Assembly: GCA_000026125.1 (NCBI GenBank)
Contig: CU207211.1
Location: 2,294,001 to 2,358,000 of the forward strand
Reading direction: 5' to 3'
Length of the DNA: 64,000 nt
Source of the DNA: Herminiimonas arsenicoxydans
GTDB lineage: Bacteria > Pseudomonadota > Gammaproteobacteria > Burkholderiales > Burkholderiaceae_D
Below the pieces are notes generated by a model. It was not told the origin of the DNA, did not search any database, and saw only the letters and a list, made by a program, of their open reading frames with translations. Both the position numbers and the translations under genes were made by a program. Below, in pieces: positions 35,637 through 45,212 of this stretch. Numbering within the stretch: the stretch's first letter is position 1; each line of letters opens with the position of its first letter.

Positions 35637-36068
35637 TTACTTGATGATCGTGACCGGCAATTTGCTGTAAGCCAATACCTTCTGCGCCTCACTTCCCAGC
35701 ATCAACTTGTCCAGGCCGGTTCGTCCATGCGAGGCCATGAAGATGGAATCGCAATGATATTTTGCGGCCGTCTTGATAATTTCCTCGCAGGCACTACTTC
35801 CTTCCGCCACATGGACTTCAGCATCCACACCCAACGACGCTGCCAGAGCAGAAATTTTTTCTACATTTTTCTCTGCCTGGTTTGTAATGGCATCGACGAA
35901 CTCGCCACTGATGGCTTCCATGCCAGGCACAGGCAGGTAAGGATAGATTGTTGCAACCGATAAACCGACGATCTTGCTGCCATGCTCCTTTGCAAATTGC
36001 AATGTGGCTTGCACTGCCTTGTCCGACAATTTCGATCCATCGGTAGCGAGTAAAATTTTCTTGAACAT
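35637..36068 (-). CDS. Universal stress protein, copy 2
   Basis: 143 codons from ATG 36068 (GAGGAG upstream; longer readings are unlikely). N-terminus FKKILLATDGSKLSDKAV and ATP-loop pattern SHGRTGLDKLMLGSEAQKV as in copy 1, which it resembles throughout. It probably supports survival in arrest. No perfect FNR box was found in its 324-bp upstream gap. Confidence 0.9.
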   Translation of the reverse strand: MFKKILLATDGSKLSDKAVQATLQFAKEHGSKIVGLSVATIYPYLPVPGMEAISGEFVDAITNQAEKNVEKISALAASLGVDAEVHVAEGSSACEEIIKTAAKYHCDSIFMASHGRTGLDKLMLGSEAQKVLAYSKLPVTIIK

Positions 36069-36392
36069 GATGGTCTCCTCCAGAAATTCAGACCGTATCG
36101 ATCTGGCGATACAGATGTATTCAGCGTCTGCAATCACAGTGCCTCGCCGATTAATTGCATAACTTCGTCAGTACAGATCCGATCTAAGTTTCCATGACAG
36201 AAAGCGGCTGCATGACAACCTCGCTCTGCTCTGCTCCGTTGCCAACGCTTGCGAACGCGTGCATGCATGGCTTGATCATCCAGCATCAATCTTCATTTTG
36301 GATGCACTACACCCGGTGGACACGAGTCATGTCAAAAACAGCAACAGTACCTTCTGTTGCCAGACCAGAATCTCCAGCTTGCACGATGCTCG
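36069..36392. other. 324-bp gap between usp copy 2 and the cytochrome gene
   Basis: I see no gene here. The usp promoter must be in it, but no clear -35/-10 or FNR site could be set. A TTGAT-N8-ATCAA pair at 36272-36289 has the wrong spacing. Confidence 0.4.
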
Positions 36393-36707
36393 TCATCGCG
36401 TTCCGCTCCCTTCTGCAGCGGGCACTTCGACACCGTAATAGCGAGCGAGATAATCGACGATGGCTGCCACATCATTCTTGTCGATGGGTGCATGGTAGAC
36501 ATTGATCATTTTGTTGACTTCACCTTCCCATCCCTTGTGATCCAGGAAGGGAGAGTTCATCCCTATGTAGTCCAGGCTATGGCAGGTAGCACAATTGTTC
36601 CTGACAATTTGCATGCCTTGCCCCTGTTTGAGCTGGATGATCGACTCATCTGCAGCATGCGCCAGGCAAATACCGAAAACCAGCAGCAGGAAGGGTGAAT
36701 TTTTCAT
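36393..36707 (-). CDS. sorB: c-type cytochrome, sulfite dehydrogenase small subunit type
   Basis: 104 codons. Signal peptide to LAHA, heme motif CATCH (near residue 39), and a Met in the C-terminal half as possible sixth ligand. Lies 12 bp after a SorA-like molybdoprotein, so it probably takes its electrons. SorB by context. Confidence 0.8.
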   Translation of the reverse strand: MKNSPFLLLVFGICLAHAADESIIQLKQGQGMQIVRNNCATCHSLDYIGMNSPFLDHKGWEGEVNKMINVYHAPIDKNDVAAIVDYLARYYGVEVPAAEGSGTR

Positions 36708-36719
36708 GATGATCTCTCC

Positions 36720-37955
36720 TCACACGACTTGCGGACGTACCCGGTGCGGCACATTGTTGTGATAGCCGGCAGGGTTCCATATCAGCACCGGACTTTGCGT
36801 TTCCCCTTTCTTGCCGACCGCACGCACCGCGATATCGTACTGACCGCGTTGTGCCGGTTGAAATGGAAATTGCCATTGCCGCCATGAGTAGTTGCCATAA
36901 TCCCTGCCCATGCTGGCTGGCCGCCAGTTGCGGCCGCCGTCGATGGATACTTCCACTTTCGCAATGCCATGACCGCCGTCCCATGCCACACCGCGCACCG
37001 TCAGCGGCTGGCCGTAAGGAATCGATTGCCCATCCTGCAGATTGGTGATGAGTGAATTGACGACCAGCTCGGTAATCGGCGTGCTGGTCGCATTGGGCGT
37101 GTCCTGCGACTGGAAGCGGACCAGTCCGGGAAACTTTCCTGTTGGGATGCGATAGGCGGTTTTCATCCAGAAGCCGTCATATGCGCGGGGCAGCACAGTG
37201 ATTTCGCTGATCTGCTTCATCCAGTAAGTGCCAGCCCATCCTGGAACGATGAGGCGCACCGGGAAACCGTTATGCATAGGCAGCGGCTCACCATTCATTT
37301 CGTATGCAAGTATGGTGTGCTCATCGAGCGCTTTCCAGATCGGCAGGCTCTTGATGAATTGCGGCGTCTGCGGAATGACACCGCGATCTTCACCGTGAAA
37401 GACAACTTCAATTGCATCGCTCCTGATCCGGGCGAGATGGAGAATATCTTTCAGGCGCGCACCGCGCCAGCGGGCATTACCCATTGCGCCATGTCCCCAC
37501 TCGACACCGGCCACATGCGGGTCGGACAAGCCCCTGCGATTTCCTGCACACATGTTGACGGCGATCACTTCCACGGCAGGCAGGCGGCGCAGCTCGTCGT
37601 AACGCAATGCCATCTCGGTGCCGGCAGAGGGGCCCGCAATGCGCAAGCGCCAGTCATCCCGCGCAATTTCCGGAATGACGGACAGGTGCCAGCGGACGAA
37701 AAATTTCCCGTTGGGCGTAAACATGTCGCCCAGCCCCTCCACAGGCGTTTCATAGTTGGGCGGGCGGGATGTGCGCTTGATCAATGCTTGCTTGCCGGGA
37801 AGAATGGCAAGCATCGATTCATCGAGTGCACCCTGCGGCAAGCCGGCAGGTCCGAGCGACGTAATTGCCGACCATACAGATTTCGGCATCAACAGTCCGT
37901 TTCCGGCAAGCACAGCACTCCCTGCCATACCGAGAAAATTGCGTCTGTTTGTCAT
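36720..37955 (-). CDS. sorA: SorA-like molybdopterin sulfite dehydrogenase
   Basis: 411 codons from ATG 37955. Twin-arginine signal NRRNFLGMAGSAV, so it is exported folded with cofactor. The sulfite-oxidase fold has C136 in VNMCAGNRRG as the molybdenum ligand, and the C-terminal Mo-co dimer domain (about 300-400) is complete. Oxidises sulfite (or a related compound) and passes electrons to the small cytochrome downstream. The FNR box at 38072-38085 is 117 bp upstream. Confidence 0.85.
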   Translation of the reverse strand: MTNRRNFLGMAGSAVLAGNGLLMPKSVWSAITSLGPAGLPQGALDESMLAILPGKQALIKRTSRPPNYETPVEGLGDMFTPNGKFFVRWHLSVIPEIARDDWRLRIAGPSAGTEMALRYDELRRLPAVEVIAVNMCAGNRRGLSDPHVAGVEWGHGAMGNARWRGARLKDILHLARIRSDAIEVVFHGEDRGVIPQTPQFIKSLPIWKALDEHTILAYEMNGEPLPMHNGFPVRLIVPGWAGTYWMKQISEITVLPRAYDGFWMKTAYRIPTGKFPGLVRFQSQDTPNATSTPITELVVNSLITNLQDGQSIPYGQPLTVRGVAWDGGHGIAKVEVSIDGGRNWRPASMGRDYGNYSWRQWQFPFQPAQRGQYDIAVRAVGKKGETQSPVLIWNPAGYHNNVPHRVRPQVV

Positions 37956-38044
37956 GATGTGCCCCCACAAAAAAGTTTTCCTTCGGAAAGAATTTTTTCA
38001 TTGCCGACTGCGTTGGCGATCGTTTCAATATAGGCGGTCGCTGC

Positions 38045-38085
38045 AATATGTCCCGCCAACTTCACTGCCGTTTGACATGTATCAA
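38045..38085 (-). promoter_or_regulatory. FNR box and -10 between sorAB and ldt
   Basis: TTGACATGTATCAA (38072-38085). On the minus strand CATATT (38045-38050) is 21 bp away, so sorA is the more likely target; no matching -10 is seen toward ldt. Confidence 0.7.
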
Positions 38086-38210
38086 GTAATGTCCAGGCAA
38101 AGATCCCCATGATGTGTTTTGGCTACCCGGCAACAGGCGCATGCATGACAGTCTCTTTTCAGATCGCGAACATGCGGATGACAGGCATAACGAACATCGA
38201 CTGGATGAAT

Positions 38211-39041
38211 ATGGCAGACAGCTTTGATGTCGCAGCGCTGCGTCGTGCTGCTGCGCGCGTTTTTTCCCTCGGCCTCCTGTTCTCCGGATTATTGGGTGGC
38301 TTATCTGCCTATGCGGGAGTGGCGGTGGAAGAGTTACGCGCCGCGTATCTGCAACAGGTCGAACGACGCCTTGAACTGCCGCAGGATGAGACGCTGCGTT
38401 ACGGCATGCTGGCCCTGGCAATGATGGATGATGCCGAAGTGGCGTTGACGGAGTCGCAGTATGTGGCGCTTGTCGACCGCAATCCCAATGTGCAGGCCAT
38501 CTTCCTCTATTTCATTTCATACGATCATGCGTCCATTCTGATCGGTGCATCGCCGGTATCAACCGGCCGCATAGGTCAGTTCGATCACTTTGAAACGCCA
38601 ACCGGCGTGTTTGAACATACGCCGGTCAATCCGGATTTTCGTGCCGAAGGTACAAGAAACAAACTCGGCATTCGTGGCTACGGCGTCGCCGGCATGCGTG
38701 TATTCGACTTCGGCTGGCAACAGGCGCGACGCGGATGGGGACAAGGCGGGATCGGCATCATGCGGCTGCAAATGCACGCGACCGATCCCGACGTCCTGGA
38801 ATCGCGCCTCGGCAGTGTTCAGTCCAAGGGATGCATACGCATCCCCGCTACCCTGAATCGGCTGCTGGATCGCTACCGCGTACTCGATGCGGCTTATGAA
38901 TCAATGCAAAGCGCCGGCCAGACGATGTGGGTATTGCCGTCGAACAGCACGCCCGTCAGCGGCCCCGGTCGTTATCTGATAGTGGTCGATACGATGCGTG
39001 CCCAACGTCCGGTGTGGGCCATACATGCAGCGCAACGATAA
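38211..39041 (+). CDS. L,D-transpeptidase (YkuD family)
   Basis: 276 codons from ATG 38211; the frame is open from 38109, but only the starts near 38205-38211 place the hydrophobic segment (VFSLGLLFSGLLGGLSAYA) as a proper signal peptide. The catalytic motif is HATDPD...SVQSKGCIRIP, with the active Cys. It makes 3-3 or protein-peptidoglycan links that harden the wall, useful in non-growing cells. 67 bp before usp copy 3. Confidence 0.8.
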   Translation: MADSFDVAALRRAAARVFSLGLLFSGLLGGLSAYAGVAVEELRAAYLQQVERRLELPQDETLRYGMLALAMMDDAEVALTESQYVALVDRNPNVQAIFLYFISYDHASILIGASPVSTGRIGQFDHFETPTGVFEHTPVNPDFRAEGTRNKLGIRGYGVAGMRVFDFGWQQARRGWGQGGIGIMRLQMHATDPDVLESRLGSVQSKGCIRIPATLNRLLDRYRVLDAAYESMQSAGQTMWVLPSNSTPVSGPGRYLIVVDTMRAQRPVWAIHAAQR

Positions 39042-39108
39042 CCGTACAGGAAAATGCCTGGGCAATCGCAGCCGATACTGACTGCAGTCATGAAAGGAGA
39101 ATACTTTT

Positions 39109-39624
39109 ATGTATCATCATATTCTGGTGCCGATTGATGGCAGCACGACCTCTGATCGTGCAGTGGCTGAAGCAGCCAAACTGGCAACACTCTGTTCTGC
39201 GAAAGTCAGGCTATTGCATATCGTGGACATGGGCGAGCATGTCCACGGCTATGAAACTCCCCAGGCCTACCTCAGCCAAACACGTCCGCAAGTTTTGGCG
39301 GCAGCCAAACAACTCCTGCAACAGACACGCACCGGGCTGCAGGCACAGGGCATTACCGTTGATACCGAATTGTGTGAAAGCAGCGGCACCCATGTATCCG
39401 ACATCATTGTCGATCAGGCAGTGCAATGGGGCGCAGACCTGATCGTGCTCGGCACACATGGCCGGCGCGGCATTAATCGCATCCTGATGGGCAGTGACGC
39501 CGAGCGCGTTGCGCGAACCTCGCCATTGCCTGTATTGCTGATTAAACCGGCCAATCTGAAAAACCGGATTCATCCGAACGAAATGCACACCACCGCCAGC
39601 GATGATATGCAAGATGCAGTATAG
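39109..39624 (+). CDS. Universal stress protein, copy 3
   Basis: 171 codons after AAAGGAG. UspA fold with ILVPIDGSTTSDRAV and THGRRGINRILMGSDAERV (ATP-loop pattern). More distant from copies 1 and 2, with an additional C-terminal tail of about 25 residues. Next to the L,D-transpeptidase on the same strand. Confidence 0.9.
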   Translation: MYHHILVPIDGSTTSDRAVAEAAKLATLCSAKVRLLHIVDMGEHVHGYETPQAYLSQTRPQVLAAAKQLLQQTRTGLQAQGITVDTELCESSGTHVSDIIVDQAVQWGADLIVLGTHGRRGINRILMGSDAERVARTSPLPVLLIKPANLKNRIHPNEMHTTASDDMQDAV

Positions 39625-39710
39625 AAAGCATGATTCCGGTAGAGATTTCCGCAAGACAAGCATTGTTCGCGTCGTGTGATTTTTATCTATCCATCCGGCT
39701 TTGATGTGTA

Positions 39711-39751
39711 TCAATAATCTTTTTAAACGGATCGTTACATTGAAATCGAAT
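39711..39751 (+). promoter_or_regulatory. FNR box and -10 for nitroreductase-exporter genes
   Basis: Perfect TTGATGTGTATCAA (39711-39724) with TACATT (39746-39751) 21 bp downstream; the nitroreductase starts 90 bp later. Confidence 0.78.
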
Positions 39752-39841
39752 AAGGGCGATTCATGTGCCTGATATTGGATCGCCATGGTTCGCATGGATT
39801 TTTCACTGTTGCTCTAACGACTGTACGGGAATAAAAAGATC

Positions 39842-40465
39842 ATGAGTAATCAACTGCCCATTACCGCCGTCAACACGATGACGCTGACAACTCCGCTCAT
39901 GTCCATAGGCAGCGAAGCGGGCGATCTTGCCGTACCGCTGCTGCAAGTACTGTTGAAACGCAAGAGCATACGGAACTTCAGCGACCGTCACCTGAGCCTT
40001 GAAACGCTGTCGCATTTGCTATGGTCAGCCTGCGGCATAAATCGACCGGAAGAAGCGCTACGTACCAATCCATCGGCGAGAAACTGGCAGGAGATCGATG
40101 TCTATGTCGCGATGGAACAGGGCCTGTATCTGTTTGATCCCCACACTTTCACCATGCACCTGTTGCAGGAAAGAGATATGCGTGCCGAAACCGGAATACA
40201 GGATTTCGTACCTCATGCGCCGGTGAATCTGATTTATGTGGCCGATCTCGCCAAAATGGAAGAAGGCTCGAGGGACGAGCAAGAATTCCTTGCTGCACTC
40301 GATACCGGTTTCATCAGCCAAAATGTTTATCTGTTTTGTGCGGCAGCAGGTTTGGCGACCGTAGTGCGGGGCTTGATAGATCGCCCTGTATTGACGAAAG
40401 CAATGAATTTACGGCCGGAGCAACGAATCATCGTGGCGCAATCTGTCGGCTATGCGGCAGATTGA
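39842..40465 (+). CDS. Nitroreductase-family flavoprotein (SagB/ThcOx type)
   Basis: 207 codons. The N-terminal RKSIRNFSDRHLSLETLSHLLWSACGI, RTNPSARNWQEIDVYV and GFISQNVYLFCAAAGLATVVRG motifs belong to FMN-dependent nitroreductase-like enzymes, near those that oxidise peptide-bound azolines or reduce quinone or nitro compounds. The substrate cannot be told. It is the first gene after an FNR box and precedes an ABC exporter by 230 bp. Confidence 0.82.
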   Translation: MSNQLPITAVNTMTLTTPLMSIGSEAGDLAVPLLQVLLKRKSIRNFSDRHLSLETLSHLLWSACGINRPEEALRTNPSARNWQEIDVYVAMEQGLYLFDPHTFTMHLLQERDMRAETGIQDFVPHAPVNLIYVADLAKMEEGSRDEQEFLAALDTGFISQNVYLFCAAAGLATVVRGLIDRPVLTKAMNLRPEQRIIVAQSVGYAAD

Positions 40466-40696
40466 AGCGAGCCTGTTGTCGATTTATGCAGAGAATCCTG
40501 CAATCTTGAACATGCATTCTGTGTCCTAGACGACAGTAAGTAATCAATCCGGTGCTGTTAATTTTCATTCAGGAAAACCCAACGCCACATTATCCTGCCT
40601 GCCAATGCGCGCATTACGATTACATGTAGATCCGGCAACTGCGCCTTGTCGCTGTGTAAATTGCGATCACTGTCACTTTCTTCGAAAGGCATCCGT

Positions 40697-41497
40697 ATGC
40701 CGACCGATTTCGATGCCATTGAAAACAAGTCAGTTCCCACGCCAACTTCGACTGATATTGTAAAAGGCAAGTCGGAAGCGGCTGCCAAAAGCGAATCCAC
40801 GCACAGGGTATCTGCGATTCGCGCCCAAAACGTAGGGAAATGGTTCGGTGAAGGCGATGCCCGCACCATGGCAGTCAATGGAGTAAGTTTTGATCTCTAT
40901 TTTGGCGAGATGCTATTTATTGTCGGTCCTTCAGGCAGCGGCAAGACAACCTTGTTGAGCATCATTTCGGGAATACTGAAACCGAACGAAGGCAGTGTCA
41001 TCGTCAAGGGCCAGGATCTCTGGCAACTGAGCAAGGACGATCTGGCCGATTTCAGATTGAACACGATAGGTTTCGTGTTCCAGGATTACCATCTGTTCCC
41101 GCGGCTGACCACTGCCGAGAACGTAGCGATTCCATTGATCCTCAAAAAAAATAAATGGGGCGATGCGATCACCGAAGCAAAAAAATATCTGGATATCGTT
41201 GGACTCAAGGAGCGCGTCGATATCGTTCCGGTAAAGCTCAGTGGCGGTGAGCAGCAACGTGTCGCCATTGCCAGAGCAATGGTCAGTCATCCATCGATTC
41301 TGATTCTCGATGAGCCAACGGCTTCACTGGACGGCGACACCGGAAGAAAAATACTGGCCTTCGTCCATGACCAGATACTGAATGAAAAAACCTGCATTCT
41401 GATTGTGACGCACGACACGCGCATCTTTGAATTTGCCGACCGCATCATGTACATGGAAGATGGAAAAATAACGGGCTTCGATAAGGCGGCGATATGA
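40697..41497 (+). CDS. ABC transporter ATPase of tripartite exporter (DevA/MacB-like)
   Basis: 266 codons from ATG 40697 with AAAGG. Walker A GPSGSGKT (77-84), signature LSGGEQQRVAIARA, Walker B ILILDEPTASLD. The first 40 residues are a polar extension not usual in LolD-type ATPases. Overlaps the adaptor gene by 4 bp. With the following adaptor, outer-membrane and FtsX-type permease genes it forms a complete DevBCA-like system. Confidence 0.9.
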   Translation: MPTDFDAIENKSVPTPTSTDIVKGKSEAAAKSESTHRVSAIRAQNVGKWFGEGDARTMAVNGVSFDLYFGEMLFIVGPSGSGKTTLLSIISGILKPNEGSVIVKGQDLWQLSKDDLADFRLNTIGFVFQDYHLFPRLTTAENVAIPLILKKNKWGDAITEAKKYLDIVGLKERVDIVPVKLSGGEQQRVAIARAMVSHPSILILDEPTASLDGDTGRKILAFVHDQILNEKTCILIVTHDTRIFEFADRIMYMEDGKITGFDKAAI

Positions 41498-42582
41498 AGA
41501 AGAACCGCATTATTTTCATCGTCTCTGCACTTGGCTTGATTGCCGCGCTGGCGAGTGCATATCTGATGAATCGCGCGAACAAGGTGCAAGCGCCGCTATT
41601 TACTCCCTCAGTCAATCCTTATGCGGATGGAATTTTTGCGAATGGCATTGTGGAAAGCGCGCAATCAAATGGCTCCAACATCAATATCTACCCGGAGGTC
41701 GCCGCCACTGTCGTCAAGGTAGCTGTCAGCGAGGGCGATACAGTCGCGGCGGGACAAACGCTCATCGTGCTGGATGACACAGTGCAGCGACACATCGTCG
41801 AACAACAAAAGTCGCAGGCGGAAGCAACGCTCGCAGCCGTGGAAGAGTTGAAGGCGCAACCTCGCAAAGAAACATTAGCGACAGCCAAGGCGCAACTCGA
41901 TTTCGCTGCAGCCAATGAAAAAACGGCCCAGGATCAATTTGACAAGCAGAAAAGCTCCTTCGATATTGATCCAAGATCTGTCAGTCGCGATGCATTGGAC
42001 AATGCGGGAAATGCATACAGGGCTGCGCAAGCCAACCGCGAAGTTGCCAGAAGGCAGTACGAACTTGTACGGGCAGGCGCCTGGATCTACGACATACGCA
42101 ATCTGCAAAAACAATACGACGCCTTGAGCAGCTCAGCGCAAGCGGCCGAGGTTTTGCTGGGTAAATACACAATCAAAGCGCCGGTGGATGGCGTCATCCT
42201 TGCGCTGAACACCTCCTCCGGAAATTACATTTCAAATCAGGGCGTCTACGATACCTATACGCAAGCAAACAAGCCTGTCATCACGATGGGCGACAAGCAG
42301 GACTACCTTAACGTCAGATGCTATATCGACGAGATATTGATCAATCGCCTTCCACCTCAAGGATCCATCAAGGCACAGATGTCGATTCGAGGAAGCGACA
42401 TCCGCATTCCGCTGGAGTTCGTGCGCATTCAGCCCTACGTCTCTCCCAAGATTGCCCTGTCGAATCAACGGCAGGAAAAAGTTGATTTACGCGTCTTGCC
42501 CGTCATCTTCAGATTCTCAAAAACTGCGGAGATGAAGATTTATCCCGGCCAACTGGTTGATGTCTATGTCGGCCACAATTAA
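41494..42582 (+). CDS. HlyD-family periplasmic adaptor (DevB-like)
   Basis: 362 codons. One N-terminal membrane anchor (about 6-25), lipoyl halves around a long coiled-coil hairpin (about 100-215), and a C-terminal beta-barrel domain (QPYVSPKIALSNQRQEKVDLRVL). Links the inner-membrane pump to the outer-membrane channel. Overlaps both ATPase and outer-membrane protein genes. Confidence 0.88.
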   Translation: MKKNRIIFIVSALGLIAALASAYLMNRANKVQAPLFTPSVNPYADGIFANGIVESAQSNGSNINIYPEVAATVVKVAVSEGDTVAAGQTLIVLDDTVQRHIVEQQKSQAEATLAAVEELKAQPRKETLATAKAQLDFAAANEKTAQDQFDKQKSSFDIDPRSVSRDALDNAGNAYRAAQANREVARRQYELVRAGAWIYDIRNLQKQYDALSSSAQAAEVLLGKYTIKAPVDGVILALNTSSGNYISNQGVYDTYTQANKPVITMGDKQDYLNVRCYIDEILINRLPPQGSIKAQMSIRGSDIRIPLEFVRIQPYVSPKIALSNQRQEKVDLRVLPVIFRFSKTAEMKIYPGQLVDVYVGHN

Positions 42583-44065
42583 TCCATGTCGTTACCTGAT
42601 CGTTGTGACGCTTATTCAACTGATCAGTGCGTGTACCGTGGGACCTGACTATATTCGTCAGCCGCCCCCTACTGAGACTGCCTATACAAAAAAAGATCCG
42701 ATCGTCACGACCGCCGATAACAATGGAAACGCGCAGCGCTTCCATACGGATGCAGCAATTTCAGCCGATTGGTGGAACCTGTTTCATTCGGCGGATCTTG
42801 GCGAAGCAGTCGATCGCAGCTTGCGCAACAATGCCAGCCTTCAGGCCGCACAAGCGAGCCTGAAAGAAAGTCAGCATAACCTGCAAGCCGGCTACGGCGT
42901 ATTTTTCCCGCAGATTGGCGGCAGCTTTTCGGCAACCCGGCAATTGCCCTCTGCATTCCGTTTCGGAAGCGCGAGCCCTGTCGGCATTTTCAATCTGTTT
43001 ACCTTGGGTGCTGCCATCAGCTATACGCTGGATATATTCGGCGGAGAACGCCGCATGGTAGAAGCGCTGGGGGCGCAGGCTGATTACCAAAAATATGTAG
43101 CGCTGGCGACTTACCTGACGCTATCCGGCAATGTCGTCAACACGGCGATTGCCCGGGCTGCCTATCATGCGCAATACGAAGCGACTCAGCAACTTATCCT
43201 GCGCCAGCAAGAACAGCTTGCCGTTGCCGAGAATCAGGCCGCGCATGGCATAGCACCGTATGCGACAGTGCTGAGTCTGCGCAGCCTGCTGGCCAGTTCC
43301 CAGGCCGCACTGGCGGTAGTCGCGCAAAAGCGCGATCAGGCAGATCACCTGCTGGCCAATCTGCAAGGCACTACCGCAAGCGGGACATACACTTCATCAT
43401 TTGATCTCGCTCAACTGGAACTGCCGCAGGATTTGCCTTTAACCCTGCCCTCCGAACTGGTCAGGCAGCGGCCGGACGTTCTGGCCGCAGAAGCGCAACT
43501 GCATGTTGCAAGTGCCGGGGTCGGCGTTGCGACAGCCGCGCTATTTCCGAGTTTCAGCCTTGGCGCGAACTATGCCCTCGGCAACACAAAGCTAGGTAAC
43601 CTGAGCGACTCGTCGAGCAAATTCTGGAGTGTCGGCTCCGGTGTGGATGTACCGATATTTCAGGGCGGAACAGCATGGCATAAACGCCGCGCTGCGCAGG
43701 ATGCTTATCAACAGGCGCTTGCCAATTATCGTCAAACCGTTCTGTCAGCCTTTCAACAAGTCGCGGATGTTCTTACCGCTATCGAGCACGATGCGCAAGC
43801 GGTGAAAGCACAGGCGGAATCACTTGGTGCTGCAGAACAAACGCTGAAGCTGATCGAAGTGAATTATCGTGCCGGACTAGTCTCTTATCTCGACGTCCTG
43901 GCCGCCAATACTCAGTTTTACCAATCGAAGATCGCTTACCTGCAGGCATTAGGACTGCGCTACCAGGATACTACTGCCCTGTTTGTTGCATTGGGGGGTG
44001 GATGGTGGAACAAGCCGCCGTCATTCTTCGAACAGAAATCATCGGCAAGGGATGAGGGGAAATAA
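42566..44065 (+). CDS. TolC-like outer membrane lipoprotein (NodT family)
   Basis: 499 codons from ATG 42566 (42560 also possible), overlapping the adaptor. Lipobox LISACTVGPDY with lipid Cys near residue 23. Two OEP repeats; VRQRPDVLAAEAQLHVASAGVGVATAALFPS and QVADVLTAIEHDAQAVKAQ are typical. Supplies the outer-membrane channel to the exporter. Confidence 0.9.
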   Translation: MSATINPCRYLIVVTLIQLISACTVGPDYIRQPPPTETAYTKKDPIVTTADNNGNAQRFHTDAAISADWWNLFHSADLGEAVDRSLRNNASLQAAQASLKESQHNLQAGYGVFFPQIGGSFSATRQLPSAFRFGSASPVGIFNLFTLGAAISYTLDIFGGERRMVEALGAQADYQKYVALATYLTLSGNVVNTAIARAAYHAQYEATQQLILRQQEQLAVAENQAAHGIAPYATVLSLRSLLASSQAALAVVAQKRDQADHLLANLQGTTASGTYTSSFDLAQLELPQDLPLTLPSELVRQRPDVLAAEAQLHVASAGVGVATAALFPSFSLGANYALGNTKLGNLSDSSSKFWSVGSGVDVPIFQGGTAWHKRRAAQDAYQQALANYRQTVLSAFQQVADVLTAIEHDAQAVKAQAESLGAAEQTLKLIEVNYRAGLVSYLDVLAANTQFYQSKIAYLQALGLRYQDTTALFVALGGGWWNKPPSFFEQKSSARDEGK

Positions 44066-44066
44066 G

Positions 44067-45203
44067 ATGAGCGGCATATTACTAATCGCCTACAAACTTC
44101 TTACCAATGACAAGGGCAAGTTTTTCTCGCTTCTGATCGGGATAACTTTCGCGGTCTTTCTGATGGTGCAAATGACTTCCATTTTTGCCGGCATCCTGAA
44201 TCGATCTTCCGCAACGGTCGCCAATATCGGCGCAGATGTCTGGATCATGGATCCCGCAGTCAATACCGTCGCCAATACCATTCCATTGCCGGATTATGTA
44301 CTTGACGCTGTACGCAGCATGCCAGGTATACGTTATGCCGTGCCGCTCTATTCAGGCGGCGCCCTGGTCAAATTATCCAGCGGCGCTTACCAAGCCGTTT
44401 CAATATTGGGTCTGGATGACACCAGTCTGTTTGGACGCCCTGAACTGGAACAAGGAAACATACGAGACATTTATGCAGAAAATGGATTTATCGTCGTCAA
44501 AGATTCTGAATATCAGAAACTCGATTCGCCCAAAATAGGCACTGAATTTGAAGTAAACGACCATCGCGGCGTCATCGTGGGCATTGCGAAAGTCAGCTCA
44601 GGAGGACTGTTTGGCGTACCGACGCTTTATACTACATATAGCAGAGCTGTCCAGTATTTGCCAAGCACGCGTTATACATCCTCTTATATATTGCTTCAAT
44701 TGAAGACCCGCGATGCAATGCCGGCAATCAGAAAAGAAGTCGCCAAAATGGGCTATCTCGCATTGACCAAAGAGGATTTCGTACAGAGGATCAGCGACTT
44801 CTATACGTATAGAACAGGGATAGGCACCAATATTCTCCTGATGACGGTCATGAGCTTCATCGTGGGACTGGCGATTTCCGGTCAGACCTTCTACTCCTTT
44901 ACTTTGGAAAACCTGGAAAAATTCGGCGCCCTGAAGGCAATAGGCGCCAAGAGTCGCGAACTGGTTTCCATGATTCTTTTTCAGGCCACCTTCACGGCAT
45001 TGACCGGCTATGGCCTGGGTGTTGGACTGTGTGCCCTTCTCATCTTCATCGCCCAACACTTGTTGCCAGACTACGCGTCGCTGATCACCTTCGGCAATCT
45101 CGGATTGGCGTTCGCGATGGTGGTATTGATCGCTGCCGTTTCAAGCTACATCAGCATACGTAAAGTACTGCGCATCGAACCTTTCGATATTTTCAGGGGA
45201 TAA
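44067..45203 (+). CDS. FtsX-type ABC permease (DevC-like)
   Basis: 378 codons from ATG 44067 after AGGGGA, 1 bp after the outer-membrane gene. MacB/FtsX topology: one helix near 18-38, a large periplasmic domain (about 40-255), then three helices (LLMTVMSFIVGLAISG..., ...ALTGYGLGVGLCALL, ...GLAFAMVVLIAAVSSYISI). Closes the DevBCA-like system; substrate unknown. Confidence 0.85.
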   Translation: MSGILLIAYKLLTNDKGKFFSLLIGITFAVFLMVQMTSIFAGILNRSSATVANIGADVWIMDPAVNTVANTIPLPDYVLDAVRSMPGIRYAVPLYSGGALVKLSSGAYQAVSILGLDDTSLFGRPELEQGNIRDIYAENGFIVVKDSEYQKLDSPKIGTEFEVNDHRGVIVGIAKVSSGGLFGVPTLYTTYSRAVQYLPSTRYTSSYILLQLKTRDAMPAIRKEVAKMGYLALTKEDFVQRISDFYTYRTGIGTNILLMTVMSFIVGLAISGQTFYSFTLENLEKFGALKAIGAKSRELVSMILFQATFTALTGYGLGVGLCALLIFIAQHLLPDYASLITFGNLGLAFAMVVLIAAVSSYISIRKVLRIEPFDIFRG

Positions 45204-45212
45204 AGCTGTGAC

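Noticed and set aside
36272..36289. TTGAT-N8-ATCAA as an FNR box for usp copy 2
   Set aside because: FNR needs a 4-bp spacer; eight is incompatible, and the site is about 200 bp from the start.
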